From NCBI GenBank assembly GCA_963749145.1, contig CAVVLN010000004.1:1426001-1490000 (forward strand): DNA of 64,000 bases. The letters are read 5' to 3'. Shown here one piece after another: positions 24,966 through 32,201 of the stretch (its first letter is position 1; the number at the start of each line of letters is the position of its first letter). The position numbers and the translations under genes are program-made. The notes beneath the pieces were generated by a model that saw nothing but the letters and a program-made list of their open reading frames with translations, did no database searches and was not told the DNA's origin. This DNA comes from JASHPR01 sp963749145. GTDB lineage: Bacteria > Actinomycetota > Actinomycetes > Streptosporangiales > Streptosporangiaceae.

Positions 24966-25817
24966 ATGCCTGATCCGATGTACCGGCGGATCGCCGATGA
25001 CCTGCGCGCCCAGATCGAGTCGGGCGAGCTGGGCCGCGGTGGCCAGCTGCCCACCGAGCTCGAGCTCAGGGACCGGTACGACGCCTCCAGGAACACCATC
25101 CGGGATGCGATCAAGTGGCTCATCAACCGTGGCCTGGTGGAGACCCGCCCGGGCCAGGGAACGTTCGTGGTCGAGAAGATCGACCCCTTCATCACCAATC
25201 TGTCCGCCGAACTGGAGTCCGGGTTCGGCGGAGAGAGCACCGCCTATGCATCCGGGGTCAAGGCTCGGAACAGGAAGCCGGAAACCACCACGCCGCGGGT
25301 AGAGATTCAGCAGGCCACGGGCGTAATCGCGAGCGAACTTCAGCTTGCCGACGGCTCAGCCATCGTCAGCCGGCATCAGCGGCGCCTCATCGATGGCACG
25401 GCCTTCTCGCTGCAGACCTCCTTCTACCCGATGAGCCTTGTCCAGCAAGGTGCGCTGCGGCTCATCCAGGCGGAGGACATTAAGACGGGCGCGGTCCGCT
25501 ACCTCGAGGAGTCGCTGAGTATCAAGCAGGTCGGCTGGCGCGACAAGATCACGGTCCGCCCGCCCGACGCGAACGAGGCGGCGTTCTTCAAGCTGCCCGA
25601 GGACGGCCGCGTGGCCGTGTTCGAGATCCTCGAGACAGGCTTCGACGGGCAAGGCCAACCAGTCCGGCTCACGGTCAGCATCTACCCCACGGACCGAAAC
25701 CAGTTCGCCGTTGATGTCGGTGAAGTTCCCGATGAGGCGGTTCCCTCCGATGGTCAGGGGAACCAGGACGCAGAAACGGCCTCACCGGACACCGCCGCGC
25801 GCAAGCGCGGCGGCTAG
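24966..25817 (+). CDS. GntR-family (HutC/UTRA-type) transcriptional regulator
   Basis: 283 residues. Residues 3-70 are a winged-helix GntR domain: MYRRIADDLRAQIESGEL, LPTELELRDRYDASRNTIRD and WLINRGLVETRPGQGTFV. Residues about 95-245 fit a UTRA effector domain (SRHQRRLIDGTAFSLQTSFYPM; later LTVSIYPTDRNQFAVDVGEV). Effector unknown. The ATG at 24966 has GGGAGG four bases upstream; an in-frame extension by ten codons has no SD. It sits between a divergent small membrane protein gene and the duplicated peptide genes. GC content is visibly lower than in neighbouring housekeeping genes, which agrees with an acquired cassette. A 12-base-pair hairpin follows the stop by 13 bases. Confidence 0.9.
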   Translation: MPDPMYRRIADDLRAQIESGELGRGGQLPTELELRDRYDASRNTIRDAIKWLINRGLVETRPGQGTFVVEKIDPFITNLSAELESGFGGESTAYASGVKARNRKPETTTPRVEIQQATGVIASELQLADGSAIVSRHQRRLIDGTAFSLQTSFYPMSLVQQGALRLIQAEDIKTGAVRYLEESLSIKQVGWRDKITVRPPDANEAAFFKLPEDGRVAVFEILETGFDGQGQPVRLTVSIYPTDRNQFAVDVGEVPDEAVPSDGQGNQDAETASPDTAARKRGG

Positions 25818-25830
25818 ACGTTCCGCATCT

Positions 25831-25858
25831 CTGCCCGGCGGCGATAGCCGCCGGGCAG
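25831..25858 (+). terminator. Perfect 12-bp stem-loop after gntR
   Basis: CTGCCCGGCGGC, loop GATA, GCCGCCGGGCAG. It starts 13 bases after the gntR stop and has no U-tract; in actinobacteria such hairpins can still terminate. It is the first of three stem-loops before the first peptide gene. Confidence 0.6.
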
Positions 25859-25877
25859 TTGCTGGATATACAAGCTT

Positions 25878-25945
25878 CCCTGACCAGGCTCAACGGCCGT
25901 GGTCACGGGGAACGAGACGAGGAGCCGCGGGAACAGCCCGCGGCT
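25878..25945 (+). promoter_or_regulatory. Two further stem-loops in the leader of peptide gene 1
   Basis: TGACCA (25881-25886) pairs with TGGTCA (25900-25905). AGCCGCGGG (25923-25931) pairs with CCCGCGGCT (25937-25945) around a 5-base loop. The second ends 14 bases before the ribosome site GGAGGAGG. Together with the hairpin at 25831 they make a leader that could act as an attenuator or RNA switch. Confidence 0.45.
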
Positions 25946-25969
25946 ACTGACCTGGACGGAGGAGGTGTC

Positions 25970-26032
25970 ATGGCCAAGTACCACGCGCGCCCGTCGGCGC
26001 AGTACCGCTACGAGCACTACGATCCCCGCTGA
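25970..26032 (+). CDS. 20-residue peptide, copy 1 (unrecognised)
   Basis: ATG preceded by a very strong ribosome site (GGAGGAGG, 5 bases before ATG) and encoding MAKYHARPSAQYRYEHYDPR, then TGA. Four Tyr, two His and four basic residues; no signal peptide, no Cys and no lanthipeptide-type residues beyond one Ser. A second copy at 26255 encodes exactly the same peptide but differs at four nucleotides, all synonymous third positions (codons 4, 8, 14 and 18). That pattern is hard to explain unless the peptide itself is under selection. It lies between gntR and a GNAT acetyltransferase. Possible roles: a peptide substrate or signal, a small toxin, or a ribosome-stalling leader. I recognise no known family. 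Confidence 0.8.
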   Translation: MAKYHARPSAQYRYEHYDPR

Positions 26033-26254
26033 CGGGATCGGATACGCGCTCATGGATCAACAAGGCTCGTCCGGGCGTCCGCGCCGGCCGAGATAGCAGA
26101 ACCCAGGCACAGGCCATTGCCGGGCCGGCGTACCTGAGACCGAACGCTGCGTGTAACGGGAAGCACCTCAGGGGCTAATTACGACCGGGGCCCGTGATCT
26201 GCGGGACAACCCCCTTGGCGGCTGATCATGTTTGACCTGAACGGAGGAGGTGTC

Positions 26255-26317
26255 ATGGCCAAGTATCACGCGCGCCCATCGGCGCAGTACCGCTATGAGC
26301 ACTACGACCCCCGCTGA
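26255..26317 (+). CDS. 20-residue peptide, copy 2 (identical product)
   Basis: Same product as copy 1 and the same ribosome site; the shared block runs from TGACCTG, through ACGGAGGAGGTGTC, to TGACGGGA after the codons. Differences from copy 1 are TAC/TAT, CCG/CCA, TAC/TAT and GAT/GAC. Upstream lies a bulged hairpin (GGGG at 26187, CCCG/CGGG, CCCC at 26211). The 222 bases between the two copies contain no other convincing gene. A long perfect hairpin and then the GNAT gene follow. Confidence 0.8.
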   Translation: MAKYHARPSAQYRYEHYDPR

Positions 26318-26381
26318 CGGGAACCCGCTCATGCGCCAGTGACGCCCCCGTGGGGCGGGCTCGCTGACATGAGATCAGTCG

Positions 26382-26428
26382 CGCTGCCGGCGTTGTTCTG
26401 GGTGACGGAGAGAACAACGCCGGCAGCG
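26382..26428. terminator. 18-bp perfect stem-loop between peptide 2 and the GNAT gene
   Basis: CGCTGCCGGCGTTGTTCT pairs completely with AGAACAACGCCGGCAGCG around an 11-base loop. It is the longest perfect hairpin I found in the window. It may terminate the peptide transcript, attenuate the GNAT gene, or be the remnant of a small palindromic element. A smaller GCCCC/GGGGC hairpin lies about 30 bases upstream. Confidence 0.7.
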
Positions 26429-26541
26429 TGGAGTTGCCGTAGCGCGGTGAGCAGCGACGGGCTGTCTCGGCCGCGGCACGCGGCACTCGCCGGCGGGGGC
26501 CGGCATGGCCGGCCGGGCGGCTTGTGCCCGAATATGGAGCT

Positions 26542-27123
26542 ATGCCGGAGTGGCCGATCGCTCTACATCGCGCCACGGCCGACGACATGATGCATGTCCT
26601 CCGGCTCATCGAGGACGCCGCCCAGTGGTTACGAGAAATGGGCATCGATCAGTGGGCTAGGCCCTGGCCGAACCGGGCCGGGCGGGACAGCCGGATCCTG
26701 GCCGCGCTGAGCGGAGGCAAGACCTGGATCGGCTGGGACCGCCACCTCCCCGTCGCGACGATCACCGCCGATCCCGACGAAGACCCCTACTGGCCCGATC
26801 ATTTCCGCCGCGAGCCGGCGGTGTACGTGCACCGCCTGGTCGTCGCCCGCCTCTACAAGGGGAAAGGACTGGGCGCGGCCATGATCGACTGGGCGGGCCG
26901 GGCCGCCCGCAGCGACCACGGCGCCCGGTGGATACGGGTGAGCGCGTGGACCACCAACGTCGGCTTGCACGGCTACTACCAGCGGCAGGGCTTTGTGCAC
27001 TGCGGCCGTCACGCCGACGACGGCTACCCGTCGGGGGCCCGGTTCCAGAAGCCGACGGCGTTCCTCGCCGGCCCCCGCCCGGATCTGTTCCGGGTGTCGT
27101 GGCTGCCTGGGCCGCGCGGGTGA
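26542..27123 (+). CDS. GNAT-family N-acetyltransferase
   Basis: About 193 residues with the GNAT core: ALHRATADDMMHVLRLIEDA at the start, VYVHRLVVARLYKGKGLGAAMIDWA, where R-x-x-G-x-G/A is the acetyl-CoA pyrophosphate loop (KGKGLGAA), and VSAWTTNVGLHGYYQRQGFVH as the C-terminal core. Target unknown; it could be an amine antibiotic, a small metabolite or a peptide. GTG at 26524 or ATG at 26542 are possible starts; I choose the ATG because similarity begins right after it, although its SD (GGAG, 3 bases away) is close. The stop lies in a 19-base direct repeat whose second copy is in the 3' end of mnmA. Confidence 0.85.
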   Translation: MPEWPIALHRATADDMMHVLRLIEDAAQWLREMGIDQWARPWPNRAGRDSRILAALSGGKTWIGWDRHLPVATITADPDEDPYWPDHFRREPAVYVHRLVVARLYKGKGLGAAMIDWAGRAARSDHGARWIRVSAWTTNVGLHGYYQRQGFVHCGRHADDGYPSGARFQKPTAFLAGPRPDLFRVSWLPGPRG

Positions 27124-27195
27124 TCGTGGCGCCGCGCGACTACGGACGAGCCGAGGGCGTCCGAGCGTCCTCGGCTGCGCGGGTGATCGTGGCGC
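27114..27195. repeat. 19-base direct repeat pair at the GNAT/mnmA junction
   Basis: GCGCGGGTGATCGTGGCGC occurs at 27114-27132 and 27177-27195. The first copy holds the GNAT stop, the second lies in the last codons of mnmA. A local duplication or a recombination scar at one edge of the accessory cassette. Confidence 0.85.
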
Positions 27196-28258
27196 TGCCG
27201 AGGACCGTGTCGCCGTCGTAGAGGACCGCGGCCTGGCCCGAAGCGATGCCCCGGGCCGGGTCGTTCAGGCTGATCCTGAGGATGTCGCCATCGAGCCACG
27301 CTCGCGCCGGGTGAGGGCGCCCGTGGGCGCGCAACTGCACCAGGCAGTCGAGCGAATCCCCGGGCGGCGGGCAGCCGCTCCAGACCGGCCGCTGCGCCTC
27401 GATCTCGTCCGCGCCCAGGGCCTCGGCCGGGCCGACCGTCACGGTGTTCGACACGGGCTCGATGTCGAGCACGTAGCGGGGCCTGCCGTCGGGTGCCGGG
27501 GTGCCGATGCGCAGCCCCTTGCGCTGGCCGACCGTGAAGCCGTAGCTGCCCTCATGGCCACCGACGACGCGGCCGTCCTGATCGACGATGCGGCCCGGCC
27601 TTGCCCCGAGCTGGCCCTGGAGGAACTTCCTGGTGTCGCCGTCGGCGATGAAGCAGACGTCGTGGCTGTCCGGCTTGTCCGCCACGGCCAGGCCCCGGGT
27701 GGCGGCCTCCTGGCGCACCTGGTCCTTGGTCGTGTCACCGAGCGGGAACATCGCCCGGGCCAGCTGCTCGCGGGTCAGCACCGCGAGCACGTACGACTGA
27801 TCCTTGGACAGGTCCACGCTGCGCCGCAGCCGCTGGCCGGCGCCGTCGGGATGAGGGATCAGGCGGGCGTGGTGGCCGGTGCAGACGGCGTCGAAGCCGA
27901 GGGCCACCGCCCGGTCGAGCACCGCGGCAAACTTGATCTTCTCGTTGCAGCGCAGGCAGGGATTCGGGGTGTGCCCGCGCGCGTACTCGGCCACGAAGTC
28001 CTGCACCACGTCCCGGTGGAACTGCTCGGCCAGGTCCCAGACGTAAAACGGAATGCCGATCACGTCGGCGGCCCGGCGCGCGTCCCGGGCGTCCTCCAGC
28101 GTGCAGCAGCCCCGGGCCCCGGTCCGGTAGGAACCGGGGTTCCTGGACAGGGCCAGGTGGACGCCGGTCACCTCGTGACCGGCGTCGGCCGCGCGGGCCG
28201 CGGCCACCGCGGAGTCGACGCCGCCGGACATCGCGGCGAGCACGCGTAGTCGGTTCAT
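27140..28258 (-). CDS. mnmA: tRNA-specific 2-thiouridylase
   Basis: Thiolates U34 of Glu, Gln and Lys tRNAs. 372 residues. The PP-loop ATPase motif AAMSGGVDSAV is at the N-terminus; TPNPCLRCNEKIKF has the first catalytic Cys and SHDVCFIADGD the second; YGFTVGQRKGL and the C-terminal beta-barrel follow. The ATG at 28258 is chosen because the family begins with LRVLAAMSGG; upstream in-frame sequence overlaps the divergent MaoC gene. It probably receives sulfur from the cysteine desulfurase encoded nearby on the same strand, although a MaoC gene on the other strand lies between them. Confidence 0.95.
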   Translation of the reverse strand: MNRLRVLAAMSGGVDSAVAAARAADAGHEVTGVHLALSRNPGSYRTGARGCCTLEDARDARRAADVIGIPFYVWDLAEQFHRDVVQDFVAEYARGHTPNPCLRCNEKIKFAAVLDRAVALGFDAVCTGHHARLIPHPDGAGQRLRRSVDLSKDQSYVLAVLTREQLARAMFPLGDTTKDQVRQEAATRGLAVADKPDSHDVCFIADGDTRKFLQGQLGARPGRIVDQDGRVVGGHEGSYGFTVGQRKGLRIGTPAPDGRPRYVLDIEPVSNTVTVGPAEALGADEIEAQRPVWSGCPPPGDSLDCLVQLRAHGRPHPARAWLDGDILRISLNDPARGIASGQAAVLYDGDTVLGSATITRAAEDARTPSARP

Positions 28259-28349
28259 CGGGTACGAGGGTATTCGGCCCGGGGCGGTGGCGCGTCGCGG
28301 CGGTACGTCCCGGCACACTGTGTCCAGCCCCCACGACGAGGAGCCGCGC

Positions 28350-28856
28350 ATGCCGGGAACCGCCGCCACCGGGAGCACGGGCGACCGCGACTTCGCCGCG
28401 CCGATCGACGACCGGTACTTCGAGGACTACACGCCCGGGGCCGTCTACGAGTACGGCGACATCACCGTGACCGAGGCCGAGATCCTCGACTTCGCCCGGG
28501 CGTTCGACCCGCAGCCGATGCACGCCGATCCGTCTTCAGCCGCCCAGGGGCCGTTCCAGGGCCTGATCGCCAGCGGGTGGCACACCGGCGGGATCATGAT
28601 GCGGCTGTTCGCCGACCACTACCTGTCCCGGGTGGCCAGCATCGCGTCCCCGGGTCTGGACGAGCTGCGCTGGCCGGCCCCGGTACGCCCGGGCGACTCG
28701 CTGCGGCTGCGGCTCACCGTGGTGGAGGCCCGCCGGTCCCGGTCCAAGCCCGGCCGGGGGCTGGTGCGCACCCACGCGGAACTGATCAACCAGAACGGCG
28801 ACAGCGTGCTCACGGTCACCGCCATGAACATCCTGCGCGCCCGCCACCCCGCGTAG
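28350..28856 (+). CDS. MaoC-like (hotdog) dehydratase family protein
   Basis: 168 residues with an R-specific enoyl-CoA hydratase-like hotdog domain: FEDYTPGAVYEYGDITVTEAEILDFARAFDPQPMHAD has the Asp-x4-His catalytic pattern (D at FDPQPMH), GLIASGWHTGGIMMRL and LDELRWPAPVRPGDSLRLRLTVVE are typical. Substrate unknown. The ATG at 28350 has GAGGAG upstream. It is on the opposite strand between mnmA and the cysteine desulfurase gene. Confidence 0.88.
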   Translation: MPGTAATGSTGDRDFAAPIDDRYFEDYTPGAVYEYGDITVTEAEILDFARAFDPQPMHADPSSAAQGPFQGLIASGWHTGGIMMRLFADHYLSRVASIASPGLDELRWPAPVRPGDSLRLRLTVVEARRSRSKPGRGLVRTHAELINQNGDSVLTVTAMNILRARHPA

Positions 28857-28880
28857 CGCCCCGGCAACCCTCACCTCCCG

Positions 28881-28979
28881 GCGGGGCGGGGGCGGGCCGG
28901 GTCAGCGGGGCGGGCCGGAGGGTCGGCGGGGCGGGTCAGCGGGGCGGGGCGGCGGGGGCGGGCGGGGCGGGTCAGCGGG
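28881..28979. repeat. GC-rich imperfect tandem repeat holding the stop of the cysteine desulfurase gene
   Basis: GGGTCAGCGGG recurs at about 28900, 28933 and 28970 within G-rich filler. The stop codon (TCA on the plus strand, 28972-28974) is the TCA of the last copy. Confidence 0.75.
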
Positions 28980-30189
28980 CGGCGCGGCGGGCGCGCTCGA
29001 CGGCCTCGCCGATGACCGCGCCCAGCGCGTCCACGTCGGCCTGGGTGGTTGAGTGGCCGAGGGAGAACCGCAGCGACCCGCGAGCCCGCGCCTCGTCGGC
29101 GCCCATCGCCAATAGCACGTGGCTGGGCTGGGCCACGCCGGCCGTGCAGGCGGAACCGGTCGAGCAGGCGATGCCTTTGGCGTCGAGCAGCATCAGCAGC
29201 GCGTCACCCTCGCAGCCAGGGAACGAGAAGTGGGCGTTGCCAGGAAGCCGGCCGGGCCCGGGTGGCGCGCCGTTGAGCACCGCGTCCGGCACCGCCGCGA
29301 GAACCTGCGCGATCAGGTCGTCCCGCAGCGCGGCCAGCCGCTTCTCCTCATCGCCACGGCGGGCGGTCGCGATCTGGACCGCGACCGCGAAGGCCCGGAT
29401 CGCCGGGGCGTCCAGCGTGCCGGACCGGACGTCGCGTTCCTGCCCGCCGCCGTGCAGCACGGGCACCAGGTCGGTAGCCCGCGCCAGCAGCAGGGCGCCG
29501 GCCCCGACCGGGCCGCCGAGCTTGTGGGCGGTGATCGCGAGCGAGGTAGCGCCGCTGTCGGCCAGGCTGACCTTCTGCTGGCCGGCGGCCTGGACCGCGT
29601 CGCTGTGGAACGGGATCCGGTACTCGAGGGCGATGGCGGCCAGCTCGGCGACCGGCTGGATGGTGCCGACCTCGTTGTTGGCCCACATGACGCTGACCAG
29701 GGCGACCGAGCCCGCGTCCCGCTCGATGGCCTCGCGCAGCGCCTCGAGGCCGATCCGGCCGACGCCGTCGAGCCCGAGCCAGCCCACCTCGGCGCCCTCG
29801 TGGTCCTCCAGCCACCTCACGCAGTCGAGGACCGCGTGGTGCTCGATCGCCGCGGTCAGCACCCGCCGCCGACGGGGATCGGCCGCCCGCCGCGCCCAGA
29901 AAAGCCCCTTGACGGCGAGATTGTCCGCCTCGGTCCCGCCGCTGGTGAACACCACCTCGCTGGGGCGCGCGCCGTAGACGGCCGCGATCTGCTCCCGGGA
30001 CTCCTCAACGACGCGGCGGGCCCGGCGGCCCGCGTTATGCAGGGACGACGGGTTTCCGAGCTGAGCGAGCTCCTCGGTCATCGCCTCGAGGGCCTCGGGC
30101 AGCATCGGCGTGGTCGCCGCATGGTCAAGGTAGACGGGCGAGGCCGGCGCCGGCGCCCGGCGGCCATCGCCGGCATCGAGGTATCCCAT
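28972..30189 (-). CDS. Cysteine desulfurase, NifS/IscS type
   Basis: 405 residues. A PLP enzyme that moves sulfur from cysteine to a protein persulfide for tRNA thiolation and Fe-S clusters. VYLDHAATTPMLPEALEAM at the N-terminus, FTSGGTEADNLAVKG, VMWANNEVGTIQPV, the PLP lysine in LAITAHKLGGPVGAGALL, and the catalytic Cys loop in ACSTGSACTAGVAQPSHVL. The short loop and SACTAG context place it in the IscS-like group I. It lies upstream of mnmA (separated by an inverted MaoC gene) and downstream of etfA. ATG at 30189. Confidence 0.93.
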   Translation of the reverse strand: MGYLDAGDGRRAPAPASPVYLDHAATTPMLPEALEAMTEELAQLGNPSSLHNAGRRARRVVEESREQIAAVYGARPSEVVFTSGGTEADNLAVKGLFWARRAADPRRRRVLTAAIEHHAVLDCVRWLEDHEGAEVGWLGLDGVGRIGLEALREAIERDAGSVALVSVMWANNEVGTIQPVAELAAIALEYRIPFHSDAVQAAGQQKVSLADSGATSLAITAHKLGGPVGAGALLLARATDLVPVLHGGGQERDVRSGTLDAPAIRAFAVAVQIATARRGDEEKRLAALRDDLIAQVLAAVPDAVLNGAPPGPGRLPGNAHFSFPGCEGDALLMLLDAKGIACSTGSACTAGVAQPSHVLLAMGADEARARGSLRFSLGHSTTQADVDALGAVIGEAVERARRAAR

Positions 30190-30249
30190 GATTGCTCAGC
30201 CTAGCCGGGGCAGGCCGCCGGGTCGCCGACGCTCGGGCCCCGTCAGCCC

Positions 30250-31207
30250 TCAGCCGCCGGACCGCTTCTGGATCTCCTCGGTCAGCTGGGGAACCACCTG
30301 GAACAGGTCCCCGACCACGCCGAAGTCGGCCAGCTCGAAGATCGGCGCCTCGGCGTCCTTGTTGATCACCATGATGGTCTTGGACGTCTGCATGCCCGCC
30401 CGGTGCTGGATCGCGCCGGAGATGCCGACCGCCAGGTACAGCTGCGGGGAGACGGTCTTGCCCGGTCTGGCCCACCTGGAACTGGTGCGGGTACCAGCCC
30501 GCGTCGGTGGCGGCCCGGGACGCGCCGACGGCGGCGCCGAGCGAGTCGGCGAGCTTCTCGATCAGCGCGAAGTTGTCCGCGCTGCCCACCCCGCGGCCGC
30601 CGGAGACCACGATCGACGCCTCGGTGAGCTCGGGCCGCTCGCCGCGCTCCTGCACCACGCGCTCGATGACGCGCGTGGTCTTCGCGGCGTCGCTGACCTC
30701 GATGCTGACGCTCTCGAGCTCGGCGGCGCCGGGCGCGGGCTCCGGCGCGACCGCGTTCGGGCGTACGGCCACGATCGGCATGCCGGTGCGCACCTTGGAC
30801 TGGACGACGATCGCGCCGCCGAAGATCGACTGCTCGGCGACCAGCCCCTCGGCGACGCCGACCGCGTCGGTGATCAGCCCGGAATCGGTCTTCACCGCCA
30901 GCCGGGCCGCGATCTCCCGGCCCTCCGCCGTGCTGGCCACCAGCACCGCGGCGGGCGACTTCTCGGCCACCAGGCTGGCCAGCAGCTCCGCCTTGGGCGC
31001 GACCAGGTAGTCGTCGAACTCCTCGCCGTCCGCGACGTACACCTTCGCCGCGCCGAACTCGGCCAGCCGCTCCCGCCCGCCTTCGGCGCCCGGGCCGGCC
31101 CAGACCACCGACGGCTCGCCGAACCGGCGGGCCAGGGTCAGCAGCTCGCAGGTGACCTTCTTGACCGACTCGCCGGAATGCTCGGCGAGGACCAGGATCT
31201 CAGCCAT
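30250..31207 (-). CDS. etfA: Electron transfer flavoprotein alpha subunit, with one-base frameshift
   Basis: Binds FAD and passes electrons from acyl-CoA dehydrogenases to the quinone pool. The reading frame is normal for about 250 residues (ILVLAEHSGESVKK, SGLITDAVGV, VSGGRGVGSADNFALIEKLA, GASRAATDAGWYPHQFQVGQTG), then an extra C in the plus-strand run at 30461-30463 shifts it. Reading on in the -1 frame restores the family C-terminus (SPQLYLAVGISGAIQHRAGM, KDAEAPIFELADFGVVGDLF) with stop TGA at 30250-30252, giving 318 residues, the normal length. It lies 29 bases after etfB. Similar one-base shifts in etfB and folD suggest sequence error. Confidence 0.85.
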
Positions 31208-31236
31208 GTACGGGGACTCCTCCAGCCTGGTCGGGC

Positions 31237-32017
31237 TCAGATGAACTTCTGCGCGGCGAGGAACTCGGCCGCCTTGACGCCGCCGTCGCCCTCGTCCTTG
31301 ACGACCGTTCCGGCCTGCCGCGGCGGGCGCTTGGCGAAGCTGACCACCTCGCTGGCCGCCCCGGCCAGGCCGACCTGGCCGGGATCGAGCCCGATATCGG
31401 CCAGGCTCAGCGTCTCGACCGGCTTCTTCTTCGCCGCCATGATCCCCTTGAACGACGGGTAGCGCGGCTCGTTGATCTTCTCAACCACGCTGACCACCGC
31501 GGGCAGGCTGGCCTCGACCCGGTCGTAGCCGTAGTCGGCCTGGCGGTTGATCGGAGATGGCCGTCCCGTCGATGTCCACCTTGCTGGCGAACGACAGCTG
31601 CGGCACGCCGAGCCGCTCGGCCAGCATCGCGGCCATCACGCCCATCCGGGCGTCGGTGGACTCTGAGCCCAGGATCACCAGGTCGAACCCGATCCGGCCG
31701 AGCACGGCGGCGATCGCGGCCGAGGTCGCCAGCGCGTCCGACCCGGCCAGCGCGTCGTCGACCAGGTGCACCGCCTTGTCCGCGCCCATGGACAGCGCCT
31801 TGCGGATCGACTCGGTCGCCTTCTGCGGGCCCATGGAGAGGATGGTCACCTCGCCGCCGTGCGCCTCGGCCAGGCGCAGTCCCTCCTCGATCGCGTACTC
31901 GTCGAGCTCGTTGATCACCGCGTCGGCCGCGTCGCGGTCCAGGGTGGAGTCGCCGGGCCTGAGCGTGCGCTCCGACCAGGTGTCAGGGACCTGCTTCATG
32001 CAGACGACGATGTTCAT
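31237..32017 (-). CDS. etfB: Electron transfer flavoprotein beta subunit, with one-base frameshift
   Basis: Partner of EtfA; binds AMP. The frame from ATG 32017 is normal (IVVCMKQVPDTWSERTL, GDSTLDRDAADAVINELDEYAIEEG, MGADKAVHLVDDAL, LGSESTDARMGVMAAMLAERLG) until DIDGTAIS. An extra C at 31552 on the plus strand breaks it; without it the sequence reads INRQADYGYDRVEASLPAVV and continues into VVEKINEPRYPSFKGIMAAK and the normal end AAQKFI. The corrected product is 259 residues, the usual size. Transcribed before etfA. Confidence 0.85.
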
Positions 32018-32201
32018 GACCGGCGGCCGACCTCCCTCTGCAGACATGCGGCCCGGCGCGGTGGTTGCGCGGCGCGGCGCCCTCGGGCGCAGGGTTAAGC
32101 CTGCCAAACCAATCCGGCAGGCGCAGCCCCCGGGTGCCCGGCCGGGCCTTTAATCTCAGGTTACTTGCGGGTAGGGCACCGGGCCAAAACGGCGCCCCGG
32201 G

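Noticed and set aside
24782..24973. Short ORF starting ATGAGTCCTATG in the gntR upstream region
   Set aside because: It lies over the probable promoter/operator, overlaps the gntR start, lacks a ribosome site and shows no GC bias in third positions.
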